Shown here piece after piece: positions 55,976 to 64,000 of a DNA stretch of 64,000 bases. A program made the position numbers and the translations under genes. How positions within the stretch are numbered: position 1 is the stretch's first letter; every line of letters starts with the position of its first letter. Below the pieces are notes generated by a model. The model saw only the letters and a program-made list of their open reading frames with translations. It was not told where the DNA came from and searched no databases. The stretch is from Streptomyces melanogenes (GTDB lineage Bacteria > Actinomycetota > Actinomycetes > Streptomycetales > Streptomycetaceae): positions 248,001-312,000 of the forward strand of contig NZ_BMTS01000005.1 in assembly GCF_014649795.1 (NCBI RefSeq), written 5' to 3'.

Positions 55976-56740
55976 ATGGCGCGGAACATCCAGTCGCTCG
56001 AACGGGCGGCCGCCATGCTGCGGCTACTCGCGGGCGGCGAGCGGCGGCTCGGCCTGTCCGAGGTGGCCTCCGCGCTCGGCCTGGCCAAGGGCACCGCGCA
56101 CGGCATCCTGCGCACCCTCCAGGCGGAGGGGTTCGTCGAGCAGGACCCGGCGTCCGGCCGCTACCAGCTCGGCGCGGAGCTGCTGCGCCTGGGCAACAGC
56201 TATCTGGACGTCCACGAGCTGCGGGCCCGCGCCCTCGTATGGACGGACGACCTGGCGCGCTCCAGCGGCGAGAGCGTGTACGTGGGCGTCCTGCACCAGC
56301 AGGGCGTGCTGATCATGCACCACGTCTTCCGGCCCGACGACAGCCGCCAAGTGCTGGAGGTCGGGGCGATGCAGCCGCTGCACTCCACCGCGCTCGGCAA
56401 GGTGCTGTCCGCGTTCGACCCGGTGGCGCACACCGAGGCGGTGGATGGCGAGCGCACCGCGTTCACGCCCCGCACGGTGACCACCGCCGCGGGCTTCGAG
56501 GAGCTGCTCGACCTCGCGCGGGCGCGCGGCTGGGCCAGCGACATGGAGGAGACCTGGGACGGGGTGGCCTCGGTGGCCGCGCCCATCTTCGACCGGCGCC
56601 GGATGCCGGTGGGCGCGGTGGGGGTGACCGGGGCCGTGGAGCGCGTGTGCAAGGACGGCGAGGTCCGCTCCGAGCTGGTGGCGGCGGTGCGCGACTGCGC
56701 CCGCTCGGTCTCGCGCGATCTGGGCGCCGGCCGCTTCTGA
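55976..56740 (+). CDS. gylR: IclR-family regulator of the glycerol operon (GylR)
   Basis: A 254-residue IclR protein. The HTH lies at about residues 5-65 (SLERAAAMLRLLAGGERRLGLSEVASALGLAKGTAHGILRTLQAEGFVEQD), followed by the effector domain (MQPLHSTALGKVLSAF and VASVAAPIFDRRRMPVGAVGVTG). It precedes glpF-glpK-glpD in the same direction, the arrangement of S. coelicolor gylR, which represses the operon and itself unless glycerol or glycerol-3-phosphate is present. ATG 55976 has GGAGGA 6 nt upstream. Confidence 0.93.
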   Translation: MARNIQSLERAAAMLRLLAGGERRLGLSEVASALGLAKGTAHGILRTLQAEGFVEQDPASGRYQLGAELLRLGNSYLDVHELRARALVWTDDLARSSGESVYVGVLHQQGVLIMHHVFRPDDSRQVLEVGAMQPLHSTALGKVLSAFDPVAHTEAVDGERTAFTPRTVTTAAGFEELLDLARARGWASDMEETWDGVASVAAPIFDRRRMPVGAVGVTGAVERVCKDGEVRSELVAAVRDCARSVSRDLGAGRF

Positions 56741-57097
56741 CCGGTCGCGGGCCCGTTCGCGGCCCGCCCGTCGTCCCGTCACACAGCCCCTGCACGGGCC
56801 TGACCAGCCACTTCCGCGCCCGCTCTGATCGTTTCTGATCCTGGCCGGAAGTTTTCGATCAATGTGGCCGGAACATACCTGCTGGTAACGATCGGGATAC
56901 CGGCCACAGAACCCTTGACGTCGACTTAACCCCGGAGCAACACTGCCGTTCATCGGTCGGCATTGTCGAACACCTAACGGCAATACGAGTTAGAGTGTGA
57001 CAACGCCAAGGGCCGCCAAGCCCTCGATGTGAGGGCGCGGACCACCGGAGGGACCCGGGGTTCGCCTTCCCCTGGACGAAGGACAAAGGAGTCGCGG
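56741..57097 (+). promoter_or_regulatory. Glycerol operon promoter region
   Basis: This 357-nt region has no gene. The word TGGCCGGAA occurs as a direct repeat at 56842-56850 and 56865-56873 (23 bp apart). GCATTGTCGAAC at 56960-56971 repeats the word found upstream of gylR, and CGAACACC/GAGTTAGAGTGTG follows toward the glpF start. These are candidate GylR and glucose-repression sites. Confidence 0.5.
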
Positions 57098-57889
57098 GTG
57101 TCCAGCTCCGACATCTTCACCGGCGAGATCATCGGTACCGCCGTTCTCATCCTGCTCGGCGGTGGCGTGTGCGCCGCCGTCACGCTGAAGAGCTCCAAGG
57201 CACGCAACGCGGGCTGGCTCGCCATCACCTTCGGGTGGGGCTTCGCGGTGCTCACCGGCGCTTACATCTCCGCCCCGCTCTCGGGTGCGCACCTCAATCC
57301 GGCGGTGACGCTCGGCCTCGCCATCGAGGGCGGCACCGAGTGGAGCGACGTGCCCACCTACCTGGCGGGGCAGCTGCTCGGCGCGATGATCGGCGCCACG
57401 CTGGTCTGGCTGGCCTACTACGGGCAGTTCCAGGCGCACCTGACCGATCCGGAGATCGTCGGCGATCCTGCCGACAAGCCGGTCGAGGGTCCGCACAACG
57501 GCGCGGCCAACGCGGGCCCGGTGCTCGGGATCTTCTCGACCGGCCCCGAGATCCGCAACGCCATACAGAACCTCACCACCGAGATCATCGGTACGGCCGT
57601 GCTGGTCCTCGCGATCCTGACGCAGGGCCTGAACGGCGACGGCAAGGGCCTCGGCGTCATCGGCGTGCTGATCACCTCCCTGGTCGTGGTCGGCCTCGGC
57701 CTCTCGCTCGGCGGCCCCACGGGCTACGCCATCAACCCGTTCCGCGACCTGGGTCCGCGCATCGTGCACTCGCTGCTGCCGCTGCCCAACAAGGGCGGTT
57801 CGGACTGGGCCTACGCCTGGGTGCCGGTCGTCGGCCCGCTGGCCGGGGCCGCCCTCGCGGGCGGCCTGTACAACCTCGCCTTCGCCTGA
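57098..57889 (+). CDS. glpF: Glycerol uptake facilitator (aquaglyceroporin)
   Basis: A 263-residue MIP channel with six spans and two half-helices. The first pore motif is canonical ([15 protein letters not shown]); the second reads [10 protein letters not shown], with Phe in place of the usual Ala of NPA. Glycerol enters by facilitated diffusion and is trapped by GlpK. GTG 57098 has AAAGGAG 7 nt upstream; the longer frame to 57029 is leader. It is the first gene of glpF-glpK-glpD (gylC in the S. coelicolor naming). Confidence 0.93.
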   Translation: MSSSDIFTGEIIGTAVLILLGGGVCAAVTLKSSKARNAGWLAITFGWGFAVLTGAYISAPLSGAHLNPAVTLGLAIEGGTEWSDVPTYLAGQLLGAMIGATLVWLAYYGQFQAHLTDPEIVGDPADKPVEGPHNGAANAGPVLGIFSTGPEIRNAIQNLTTEIIGTAVLVLAILTQGLNGDGKGLGVIGVLITSLVVVGLGLSLGGPTGYAINPFRDLGPRIVHSLLPLPNKGGSDWAYAWVPVVGPLAGAALAGGLYNLAFA

Positions 57890-57931
57890 GCCGTTGAGCC
57901 GTAGAGACCTTCAGACCTCCAGGAGAAACCC

Positions 57932-59473
57932 GTGAGCGACACCCACACCACCGCCTCGCACGGCCACGGCCCGTTCATCGCGGCCATCGACCAGGGCACC
58001 ACTTCCAGCCGCTGCATCGTCTTCGACAAGGACGGCCGGATCGTCTCGGTCGACCAGAAGGAGCACGAGCAGATCTTCCCGAAGCCGGGCTGGGTCGAGC
58101 ACGACGCCGCCGAGATCTGGACCAACGTCCAGGAAGTCGTGGCGGGCGCCATCGACAAGGCGGGCATCACCGCCGCCGATGTCAAGGCGATCGGCATCAC
58201 CAACCAGCGCGAGACCACGCTGCTGTGGGACAAGAACACCGGCGAGCCCGTGCACAACGCGCTCGTCTGGCAGGACACCCGCACCGACGCGCTCTGCAAG
58301 GAGCTCGGCCGCAACGTGGGCCAGGACCGCTTCCGCCGCGAGACGGGCCTGCCGCTCGCCTCGTACTTCGCCGGCCCCAAGGTCCGCTGGCTGCTCGACA
58401 ACGTCGAGGGCCTGCGCGAGCGCGCCGAGCGCGGCGAGATCCTCTTCGGCACCATGGACTCCTGGGTCATCTGGAACCTGACCGGCGGTGTCGACGGCGG
58501 TGTGCACGTCACGGACGTCACCAACGCCTCGCGCACGCTGCTCATGAACCTCCACGAGATGGCGTGGGACGAGAAGATCCTCGCCTCCATGGAGATCCCG
58601 GCGGCCGTGCTGCCCGAGATCCGCTCCTCCGCCGAGGTGTACGGCCACGCCAAGGGCGGCGTCCTGGACGGCATCCCGGTCGCCTCCGCGCTCGGCGACC
58701 AGCAGGCGGCCCTGTTCGGCCAGACCTGCTTCTCGGAGGGCGAGGCCAAGTCCACGTACGGCACCGGCACCTTCATGCTGATGAACACCGGTGACAAGCC
58801 CGTCAACTCGTACAACGGCCTGCTGACCACCGTCGGCTACCAGATCGGCGAGCAGAAGCCGGTCTACGCCCTCGAGGGCTCGATCGCCGTCACCGGCTCG
58901 CTCGTCCAGTGGATGCGCGACCAGATGGGCATGATCAAGACCGCGGCCGAGATCGAGACCCTGGCCTCCTCCGTCGAGGACAACGGCGGCGCCTACTTCG
59001 TGCCGGCCTTCTCCGGTCTGTTCGCCCCGTACTGGCGCTCCGACGCCCGCGGTGTGATCGCCGGTCTGACCCGGTACGTCACCAAGGCGCACATCGCCCG
59101 TGCCGTCCTGGAGGCCACCGCCTGGCAGACCCGCGAGATCACCGACGCCATGACGAAGGACTCCGGCGTCGAGCTGACCGCGCTCAAGGTCGACGGCGGC
59201 ATGACCTCCAACAACCTGCTGATGCAGACCCTCTCGGACTTCCTGGACGCGCCCGTGGTGCGTCCGATGGTCGCCGAGACCACCTGCCTCGGCGCCGCCT
59301 ACGCCGCCGGTCTGGCCGTCGGCTTCTGGCCGGACACCGACGCGCTGCGCGCCAACTGGCGCCGGGCGGCGGAATGGACCCCTCGCATGGACGCCGACAA
59401 GCGTGACAGCGAGTACAAGAACTGGCTCAAGGCCGTCGAGCGGACCATGGGCTGGATCGAGGACGAGGAGTAA
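57932..59473 (+). CDS. glpK: Glycerol kinase
   Basis: A 513-residue FGGY kinase converting glycerol to glycerol-3-phosphate with ATP. The phosphate-1 motif is [16 protein letters not shown]. The segments [31 protein letters not shown] and [14 protein letters not shown] and the adenosine motif [15 protein letters not shown] are also present. GTG 57932 follows CCAGGAGAAACC. It lies 42 nt after glpF and 5 nt before glpD, in one operon (gylA). Confidence 0.97.
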   Translation: MSDTHTTASHGHGPFIAAIDQGTTSSRCIVFDKDGRIVSVDQKEHEQIFPKPGWVEHDAAEIWTNVQEVVAGAIDKAGITAADVKAIGITNQRETTLLWDKNTGEPVHNALVWQDTRTDALCKELGRNVGQDRFRRETGLPLASYFAGPKVRWLLDNVEGLRERAERGEILFGTMDSWVIWNLTGGVDGGVHVTDVTNASRTLLMNLHEMAWDEKILASMEIPAAVLPEIRSSAEVYGHAKGGVLDGIPVASALGDQQAALFGQTCFSEGEAKSTYGTGTFMLMNTGDKPVNSYNGLLTTVGYQIGEQKPVYALEGSIAVTGSLVQWMRDQMGMIKTAAEIETLASSVEDNGGAYFVPAFSGLFAPYWRSDARGVIAGLTRYVTKAHIARAVLEATAWQTREITDAMTKDSGVELTALKVDGGMTSNNLLMQTLSDFLDAPVVRPMVAETTCLGAAYAAGLAVGFWPDTDALRANWRRAAEWTPRMDADKRDSEYKNWLKAVERTMGWIEDEE

Positions 59474-59478
59474 TCGAA

Positions 59479-61089
59479 ATGACCACCCTGCAGAGCGTCC
59501 CTGCCCTTGGGACGCACCCGGCCTCCGGCTCCCTTCCGAGCCGCGCCGAAACTCGGGAGCAGCTTTCCAAGGCGACGTACGACCTCCTGGTGATCGGCGG
59601 CGGCATCCTGGGCATCTCCACCGCCTGGCACGCCGCGCAGTCCGGGCTGCGGGTGGCCCTGGTGGACGCCGGCGACTTCGCCGGCGCCACCTCCTCGGCC
59701 TCCTCCAAGCTCCTCCACGGCGGGCTGCGCTACCTGCAGACCGGCGCGGTGAAGCTGGTGGCCGAGAACCACTTCGAGCGGCGTGCGGTGTCGCGTCAGG
59801 TGGCACCGCACCTCGCCAACCCGCTCACCTTCTACCTGCCTGTCTACAAGGGCGGCCCGCACGGCGCGGCCAAGCTCGGCGCGGGCGTCTTCGCCTACTC
59901 CGCGCTCTCCGCGTTCGGTGACGGCGTCGGCCACCTGCTGTCGCCCTCCAAGGCCGCGCAGGACGTGCCGGAGCTGCGCACGGACAACCTGAAGGCCGTG
60001 GCCGTGTACGGCGACGACCAGATGAACGACGCGCGCATGGCCCTGATGACGGTCCGCGCCGCCGTGGACGCGGGCGCGGCCGTGCTCAACCACGCCGAGG
60101 TCACCGGCCTTCGCTTCACCAAGGGCCGGGTCACCGGTGCCGATCTGCGCGACCGCCTCTCCGGCGACGAGTTCGGCGTCAACGCCCGTCTGGTGCTCAA
60201 CGCGACCGGCCCCTGGGTCGACCACCTGCGCAAGATGGAGGACCCGGACGCGGCCCCCTCCATCCGCCTGTCCAAGGGCGCGCACCTGGTCCTCAAGCGC
60301 ACCTCCCCCTGGAAGGCCGCGCTCGCGACCCCCATCGACAAGTACCGCATCACCTTCGCCCTGCCGTGGGAGGACATGCTCCTGCTCGGCACCACGGACG
60401 AGGAGTTCGAGGGCGACCCGGCGGACGTCGCGGTCACCGAGAAGGACACCGCCCAGATCCTGGACGAGGCCGCGTTCTCGATCCGCGACCAGCAGCTGTC
60501 GCGCGATCTGATCACGTACTCCTTCGCCGGTCTGCGCGTGCTGCCCGGTGGTCCGGGCGACACCTCCAAGGCCAAGCGCGAGACGGTCGTCACCGAGGGC
60601 CGCGGCGGCATGCTGTCGGTCGCCGGCGGCAAGTGGACGACCTTCCGCCACATCGGCCGTACGGTGATGCAGAAGCTGGAGCAGCTGCCGGGCCGTCCGC
60701 TCGGCGACGACTTCGAGCCGATCTCCTCGCTGCCCGGCAAGCTGCCGCTGCCCGGCATAGCCAACCCGCGCGCCGTCGCCCACCGCCTGATGGTGGACGG
60801 CCCGGCGCCCGGCCCGCGCATGGCGGCCGACACCGCCAAGCACCTCGCCACGCACTACGGCTCGCTCTCGTTCGACATCGCGCGCCTGGCCAACGAGGAC
60901 GCGGCACTGGCCGAGCGGATCCACCCGGACGCGCCGGAGATCTGGGCGCAGGTCGTCTACGCGCGCGACCACGAGTGGGCCGAGACCGCCGACGACGTGC
61001 TGCGCCGCCGCACCACGCTGACGATCCGGGGCCTGGCCACGGACGAGATCCGCGGCAAGGTCGACGACCTGCTCGGCAAGAAGAACTGA
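59479..61089 (+). CDS. glpD: Glycerol-3-phosphate dehydrogenase (FAD, GlpD type)
   Basis: A 536-residue flavoprotein. The FAD-binding motif is YDLLVIGGGILGISTAWHAAQ near residue 35, followed by SSKLLHGGLRYLQTGAVKLV. The C-terminal part contains GLRVLPGG, VAGGKWTTFRHIG and the DAO-C helical domain. It oxidises glycerol-3-phosphate to dihydroxyacetone phosphate and passes electrons to the quinone pool at the membrane. ATG 59479 starts 5 nt after the glpK stop. A terminator follows at 61115. Confidence 0.95.
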   Translation: MTTLQSVPALGTHPASGSLPSRAETREQLSKATYDLLVIGGGILGISTAWHAAQSGLRVALVDAGDFAGATSSASSKLLHGGLRYLQTGAVKLVAENHFERRAVSRQVAPHLANPLTFYLPVYKGGPHGAAKLGAGVFAYSALSAFGDGVGHLLSPSKAAQDVPELRTDNLKAVAVYGDDQMNDARMALMTVRAAVDAGAAVLNHAEVTGLRFTKGRVTGADLRDRLSGDEFGVNARLVLNATGPWVDHLRKMEDPDAAPSIRLSKGAHLVLKRTSPWKAALATPIDKYRITFALPWEDMLLLGTTDEEFEGDPADVAVTEKDTAQILDEAAFSIRDQQLSRDLITYSFAGLRVLPGGPGDTSKAKRETVVTEGRGGMLSVAGGKWTTFRHIGRTVMQKLEQLPGRPLGDDFEPISSLPGKLPLPGIANPRAVAHRLMVDGPAPGPRMAADTAKHLATHYGSLSFDIARLANEDAALAERIHPDAPEIWAQVVYARDHEWAETADDVLRRRTTLTIRGLATDEIRGKVDDLLGKKN

Positions 61090-61114
61090 CGTATAGTTAG
61101 TCCGGCCAGTCAGC

Positions 61115-61153
61115 CGGAAGGGGCGGTTCCCACGGGGGGAGCCGCCCCTTCCG
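61115..61153 (+). terminator. Terminator after the glycerol operon
   Basis: CGGAAGGGGCGG (61115-61126) pairs with CCGCCCCTTCCG (61142-61153) 25 nt after the glpD stop. Confidence 0.75.
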
Positions 61154-61229
61154 CATGCCCGGGCCCGTCCCGGCGGGGCTGCCACACCGCGTACACGCGC
61201 GTGCAACAACCCGCGCGGACAGTGGATAC

Positions 61230-62291
61230 ATGAGATTCCAGGTGCTCTCCATAGTCGGTCACGCCCCGCACCCGCTGACCGGTGAACTCTCCTCCGCAGC
61301 CGACCGGTTGGAGGAGGTGCTGAGCGTCGGCGAGGCCGCCGAGCGGCTCGGTTTCGACGCGTACGCGGTCGGCGAGCGGCACGCCGGCGCCTTCCTCTCG
61401 TCCAGCCCGACCGTCCTGCTCGCCGCGCTCGCGGCCCGTACCACCCGGATCAGGCTGCTCACCGGTGTCACGGTCGTCGCGATCCTGGACCCGGTCCGGG
61501 TCGCGGAGGACTTCGCCACCCTCGACCAGATCTCCCGGGGCCGTATCGAGCTGGTCGTCGGCAAGGGCGCCGAGGCCGGCCACTTCGACCTCTTCGGCCT
61601 CGACGAGGCCCGCCAGTGGGACCTCCAGAAGGAGAAGTACGAGCTGCTGCGGCGGCTGTGGAGCGAGGAGGGCGTGGACTGGGAGGGCGAGTTCCGCCCG
61701 CCGCTGCGCGGGGTGACGACCGTGCCGCGGCCGTACGCCGGGGTGCCGCGCATCTGGCACGGCTCGGCGACCAGCCTCAACTCCCCCGAGCTCGCCGCCA
61801 AGCACGGCGACCCGCTGTTCACCGCCAACGCCATCCAGCCGCGCGAGGCGTACGCGAAGCTGATCGCGCACTACCGGGAGAAGTTCGAGGAGTACGGGCA
61901 CGACCCGGCGCAGGCGTATGTGGCGGCGGGCTCGGGCGGGCTGCTGATCGCGGACACCGACGCGGAGGCGGTCGCGCGGTACCGGGACGTGTACGAGGCG
62001 CGGGTGCGGCAGACCTTCAAGCCGCATCTGGAGGGCAAGCCGGGCTACAACACGCCGTTCAAGACGATCGAGGACGCGATCGAGAACGGACCGCAGCTCA
62101 TCGGCTCGCCCCAGCGGATCATCGACAAGATCCTCGGCTACCACGAGGTGTACCGCCACGATCTGCAGTCGGTGAGCGTGGACGGCTTCGGTCTGTCGAC
62201 GGCCGAACAGGTCGACACGCTCCAGCGGTTCGCGGAGGAGATCGCCCCCGTCGTACGGAAGGAGGCGCCGACGCGGCTCTGGGACGCATAA
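61230..62291 (+). CDS. LLM-class flavin-dependent oxidoreductase
   Basis: A 353-residue luciferase-like TIM-barrel monooxygenase. It shows AERLGFDAYAVGERHAGAFLSSSPTVLLAALAARTTRIRLLTGVTVVAILDPVRVAEDFATLDQISRGR, the family core, then ELVVGKGAEAGHFDLFG. It would use reduced FMN or F420; the substrate is unknown. ATG 61230 has no clear Shine-Dalgarno; GACAGT ends 6 nt upstream and may be a -10 of a leaderless promoter. The FadR-type regulator follows after 46 nt. Confidence 0.87.
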   Translation: MRFQVLSIVGHAPHPLTGELSSAADRLEEVLSVGEAAERLGFDAYAVGERHAGAFLSSSPTVLLAALAARTTRIRLLTGVTVVAILDPVRVAEDFATLDQISRGRIELVVGKGAEAGHFDLFGLDEARQWDLQKEKYELLRRLWSEEGVDWEGEFRPPLRGVTTVPRPYAGVPRIWHGSATSLNSPELAAKHGDPLFTANAIQPREAYAKLIAHYREKFEEYGHDPAQAYVAAGSGGLLIADTDAEAVARYRDVYEARVRQTFKPHLEGKPGYNTPFKTIEDAIENGPQLIGSPQRIIDKILGYHEVYRHDLQSVSVDGFGLSTAEQVDTLQRFAEEIAPVVRKEAPTRLWDA

Positions 62292-62337
62292 TGGGGGCCG
62301 ATTCATCGGATGTATGCCCCTGTATGGAGGTCGCCCC
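62292..62337 (+). promoter_or_regulatory. Regulator leader with TGTATG direct repeat
   Basis: TGTATG occurs at 62311-62316 and 62321-62326 (10-bp period), next to CATCGGATG (62304-62312), a short dyad. The site lies 11 nt upstream of the FadR-type gene's ATG and may be its autoregulatory operator. Confidence 0.35.
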
Positions 62338-63009
62338 ATGGCAGTCACCGACGAGGCCATCGAGAAGATCAAGGAAATGATCGTCTCCGGTGCGCTGCGC
62401 CCGGGCGACCGGCTGCCCAAGGAGAGCGAACTCGCCGCCGAGCTCGGCCTGTCCCGGAACTCGCTGCGCGAGGCGGTCCGCGCGCTCTCCCTGATCCGCA
62501 TCCTCGATGTCCGCCAGGGCGACGGTACGTACGTCACCAGCCTCGATCCCCAGCTCCTCCTGGAGGCGATGAGCTTCGTCGTGGACTTCCACCGGGACGA
62601 CACGGTCCTGGAGTTCCTGGCGGTGCGGCGGATCCTGGAGCCCGCGGCGACCGCGATGGCGGCGGGCCTGATCGAGGACGCGCAACTGGACGCGCTGGCG
62701 GCCCAGTTGGACGCGCTGGGCCCGGACCCGTCGGTGGAGGAGCTGGTCGCCTGCGACCTGGAGTTCCACCGGGGGATCGTGCAGAGCGCCGGGAACTCGG
62801 TGCTCTGCTCCCTCCTGGACGGCCTCTCGGGCCCCACCACCCGGGCCCGGGTGTGGCGGGGCCTGACCCAGGAGGACGCGGTGGCCCGCACGCTCCACGA
62901 ACACCGAGCGATCCTGGCGGCCCTGCGGGACCGCGACGCGGAGGCGGCGCGTTCTTGGGCGACGGTGCATATCGCGAGCGTGGAGCAGTGGCTCAGGTCC
63001 ACCCTGTAG
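62338..63009 (+). CDS. FadR/GntR-family regulator
   Basis: A 223-residue regulator. The winged HTH lies at about residues 3-72 (IVSGALRPGDRLPKESELAAELGLSRNSLREAVRALSLIRILDVRQGDGTYV), followed by an FCD ligand domain with metal-site residues in ACDLEFHRGIVQSAGN and EHRAILAALRDRD. It faces the sugar ABC permease gene (convergent), the usual company for regulators of sugar or sugar-acid uptake. ATG 62338 has TGGAGG 7 nt upstream; an ATG at 62314 is less likely because it would overlap the direct repeat. Confidence 0.88.
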   Translation: MAVTDEAIEKIKEMIVSGALRPGDRLPKESELAAELGLSRNSLREAVRALSLIRILDVRQGDGTYVTSLDPQLLLEAMSFVVDFHRDDTVLEFLAVRRILEPAATAMAAGLIEDAQLDALAAQLDALGPDPSVEELVACDLEFHRGIVQSAGNSVLCSLLDGLSGPTTRARVWRGLTQEDAVARTLHEHRAILAALRDRDAEAARSWATVHIASVEQWLRSTL

Positions 63010-63035
63010 GCAACGTTCTGGACGCGCCGGACCAC

Positions 63036-63080
63036 GGCGCGGGGAACTGCGCGACCAGCCACGGACGGCCCGCAGACGAA
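63036..63080. repeat. Streptomyces dispersed repeat, single arm at convergent gene ends
   Basis: GGCGCGGGGAACTGCGCGAC at the left and GCAGACGAA at the right match the right arm of the 2215-2359 repeat. It lies between the stops of the FadR-type gene and the sugar permease gene and probably acts as their shared terminator. Confidence 0.8.
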
Positions 63081-63082
63081 CC

Positions 63083-64000
63083 TCAGTCCTGTTTCTCCCC
63101 GCTCGCGAACCGCGAGATCACCAGCGCGACGATGATGATCGCCCCGTTCAGGAACTGGTTCCACAGGGCCGGGACCCCGCCCAGGGTCATGACGTTGACC
63201 ACCAGCTGCAGCGTCAGCACACCCGTGAGCGCCCCGAACAGCGTGCCCCGGCCCCCCTTCAGGCTGATCCCGCCGATCACCGCCGCCGCGAACACCTGGA
63301 AGATCCAGCCGTTGCCCTGCGTCGCCGCGACCGAGCCGTAGTGGCCGGTGTAGAGGATCCCCGCGAACGCGGCGAGCAGGCCGCCGATCGCCAGGACCGC
63401 CCAGGTGATCCGGTCCACCCGGATCCCGGCCGCCCGCGCCGCCTCCGGGTTGCCCCCGATCGCGTACAGCGCCCGCCCGTGGCGCAGCCAGGCGAGCGCG
63501 GCGCCGCCGACGGCGAAGAGGGTGAGGCAGATCCACACGGCGGCCGGGGCGCCCAGCCAGTCGGTCTTGCCGAGGTAGCGGAACGACTCCGGCACCTCGG
63601 TGATCGACTTGCCCTCGGTGATGCCGACGTGGAGGCCCCGCAGCATCGTCAGCATCCCGAGCGTGGCGATGAACCCGTTGACGTTCAGCTTCAGCATCAG
63701 GAAGCCGTTGACCGCACCGATCGCCACGCCCACCAGCAGGCAGAGCGGGATCGCCGTCCAGGTCGGCAGCAGGCCGAGCCCCGCGAACCGGCCGCCCTCC
63801 GACGGCAGCACCAGCCACATCGCGATCACCGGCGCGATGCCGATCGTGGACTCCAGGGAGAGGTCCATCCGGCCGCAGATGAGGATCAGCGCCTGGCCGA
63901 GCACCAGCAGGCTCAGCTCGGAGGACTGCTGGATCACGCTGATCAGGTTGTCCGAGGTGAGGAAGACCGGCGACACGATGAAGCCGATCACCATCAGCAC
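63083..64000 (-). CDS. Sugar ABC transporter permease (RbsC/XylH family; 5' end outside window)
   Basis: At least 305 residues of a branched-chain/ribose-type permease with many spans. Family motifs are LILICGRMDLSLESTIGI, GAVNGFLMLKLNVNGFIATLGMLTMLRG, the ALYAIGGNPEAARAAGIRV cytoplasmic loop that contacts the ATPase, and VFAAAVIGGISLKGGRGTLFGALTGV. It imports a pentose or related sugar with an ATPase and binding protein expected to the right. The open frame reaches the edge, so the N terminus is missing. Confidence 0.9.
   Translation of the reverse strand: MLMVIGFIVSPVFLTSDNLISVIQQSSELSLLVLGQALILICGRMDLSLESTIGIAPVIAMWLVLPSEGGRFAGLGLLPTWTAIPLCLLVGVAIGAVNGFLMLKLNVNGFIATLGMLTMLRGLHVGITEGKSITEVPESFRYLGKTDWLGAPAAVWICLTLFAVGGAALAWLRHGRALYAIGGNPEAARAAGIRVDRITWAVLAIGGLLAAFAGILYTGHYGSVAATQGNGWIFQVFAAAVIGGISLKGGRGTLFGALTGVLTLQLVVNVMTLGGVPALWNQFLNGAIIIVALVISRFASGEKQD

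Overview
This 64 kb window is chromosomal core DNA from a Streptomyces or a very close relative. The evidence is the very high GC content, the many GTG and some TTG starts, a complete Pup-proteasome gene set, a gylR-glpF-glpK-glpD glycerol operon, a DtxR/DmdR-type iron box, and several copies of a GC-rich intergenic repeat of the kind seen in streptomycete genomes. I see no rRNA or tRNA gene, no CRISPR array, no insertion sequence and no phage or plasmid functions.

Layout. Bases 1-6200 hold the 3' part of infC with its leader, a DUF1844 protein, an SseB-family protein, a mycosin-like protease coupled to a proline-rich membrane protein, and a PLP-fold enzyme. Bases 6200-8500 hold a DUF2510 membrane protein and a secreted HAD phosphatase. 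Bases 8565-15300 look like an ethanolamine-via-glutamylation locus: short-chain dehydrogenase, aldehyde dehydrogenase and glutamine-synthetase-like ligase leftward, with a GntR/FadR regulator, an ethanolamine-type permease and a class-I amidotransferase hydrolase rightward. Bases 15300-18700 hold a LysR regulator facing a TDT-family transporter, then an unusual signal-less metal-receptor protein behind an XRE-cupin regulator. Bases 18900-21760 are a glycine betaine ABC transporter of two genes.

Bases 22020-47440 are the conserved actinobacterial DNA-repair / Tat / Pup-proteasome block: 5'-3' exonuclease, siderophore-interacting protein, helY, tatC, tatA, two small genes, pafC, pafB, two FKBP prolyl isomerases, pafA, an MFS/LacI pair, prcA, prcB, an endonuclease-VII-like ORF, pup, dop, the ATPase arc, a ferredoxin, a secreted protein, trmI, a site-2 protease, a RecB-family nuclease and a response regulator. 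The main observation of this annotation lies here. The promoters of the exonuclease, helY, pup and the RecB-family gene all carry a TGTCAG-type box exactly 8 bp upstream of a -10 hexamer. This is the layout of the RecA/LexA-independent DNA-damage promoter recognised by PafBC, and pafB and pafC are themselves in the window.

Bases 47500-55700 hold two tandem oligopeptide-binding lipoproteins without permeases, a HAD hydrolase and metH. Bases 55976-61089 are the glycerol operon; an identical 12-bp word upstream of gylR and of glpF marks the likely GylR operator. The window ends with a flavin-dependent oxidoreductase, a FadR-type regulator and the 3' part of a sugar ABC permease gene that runs off the right edge.
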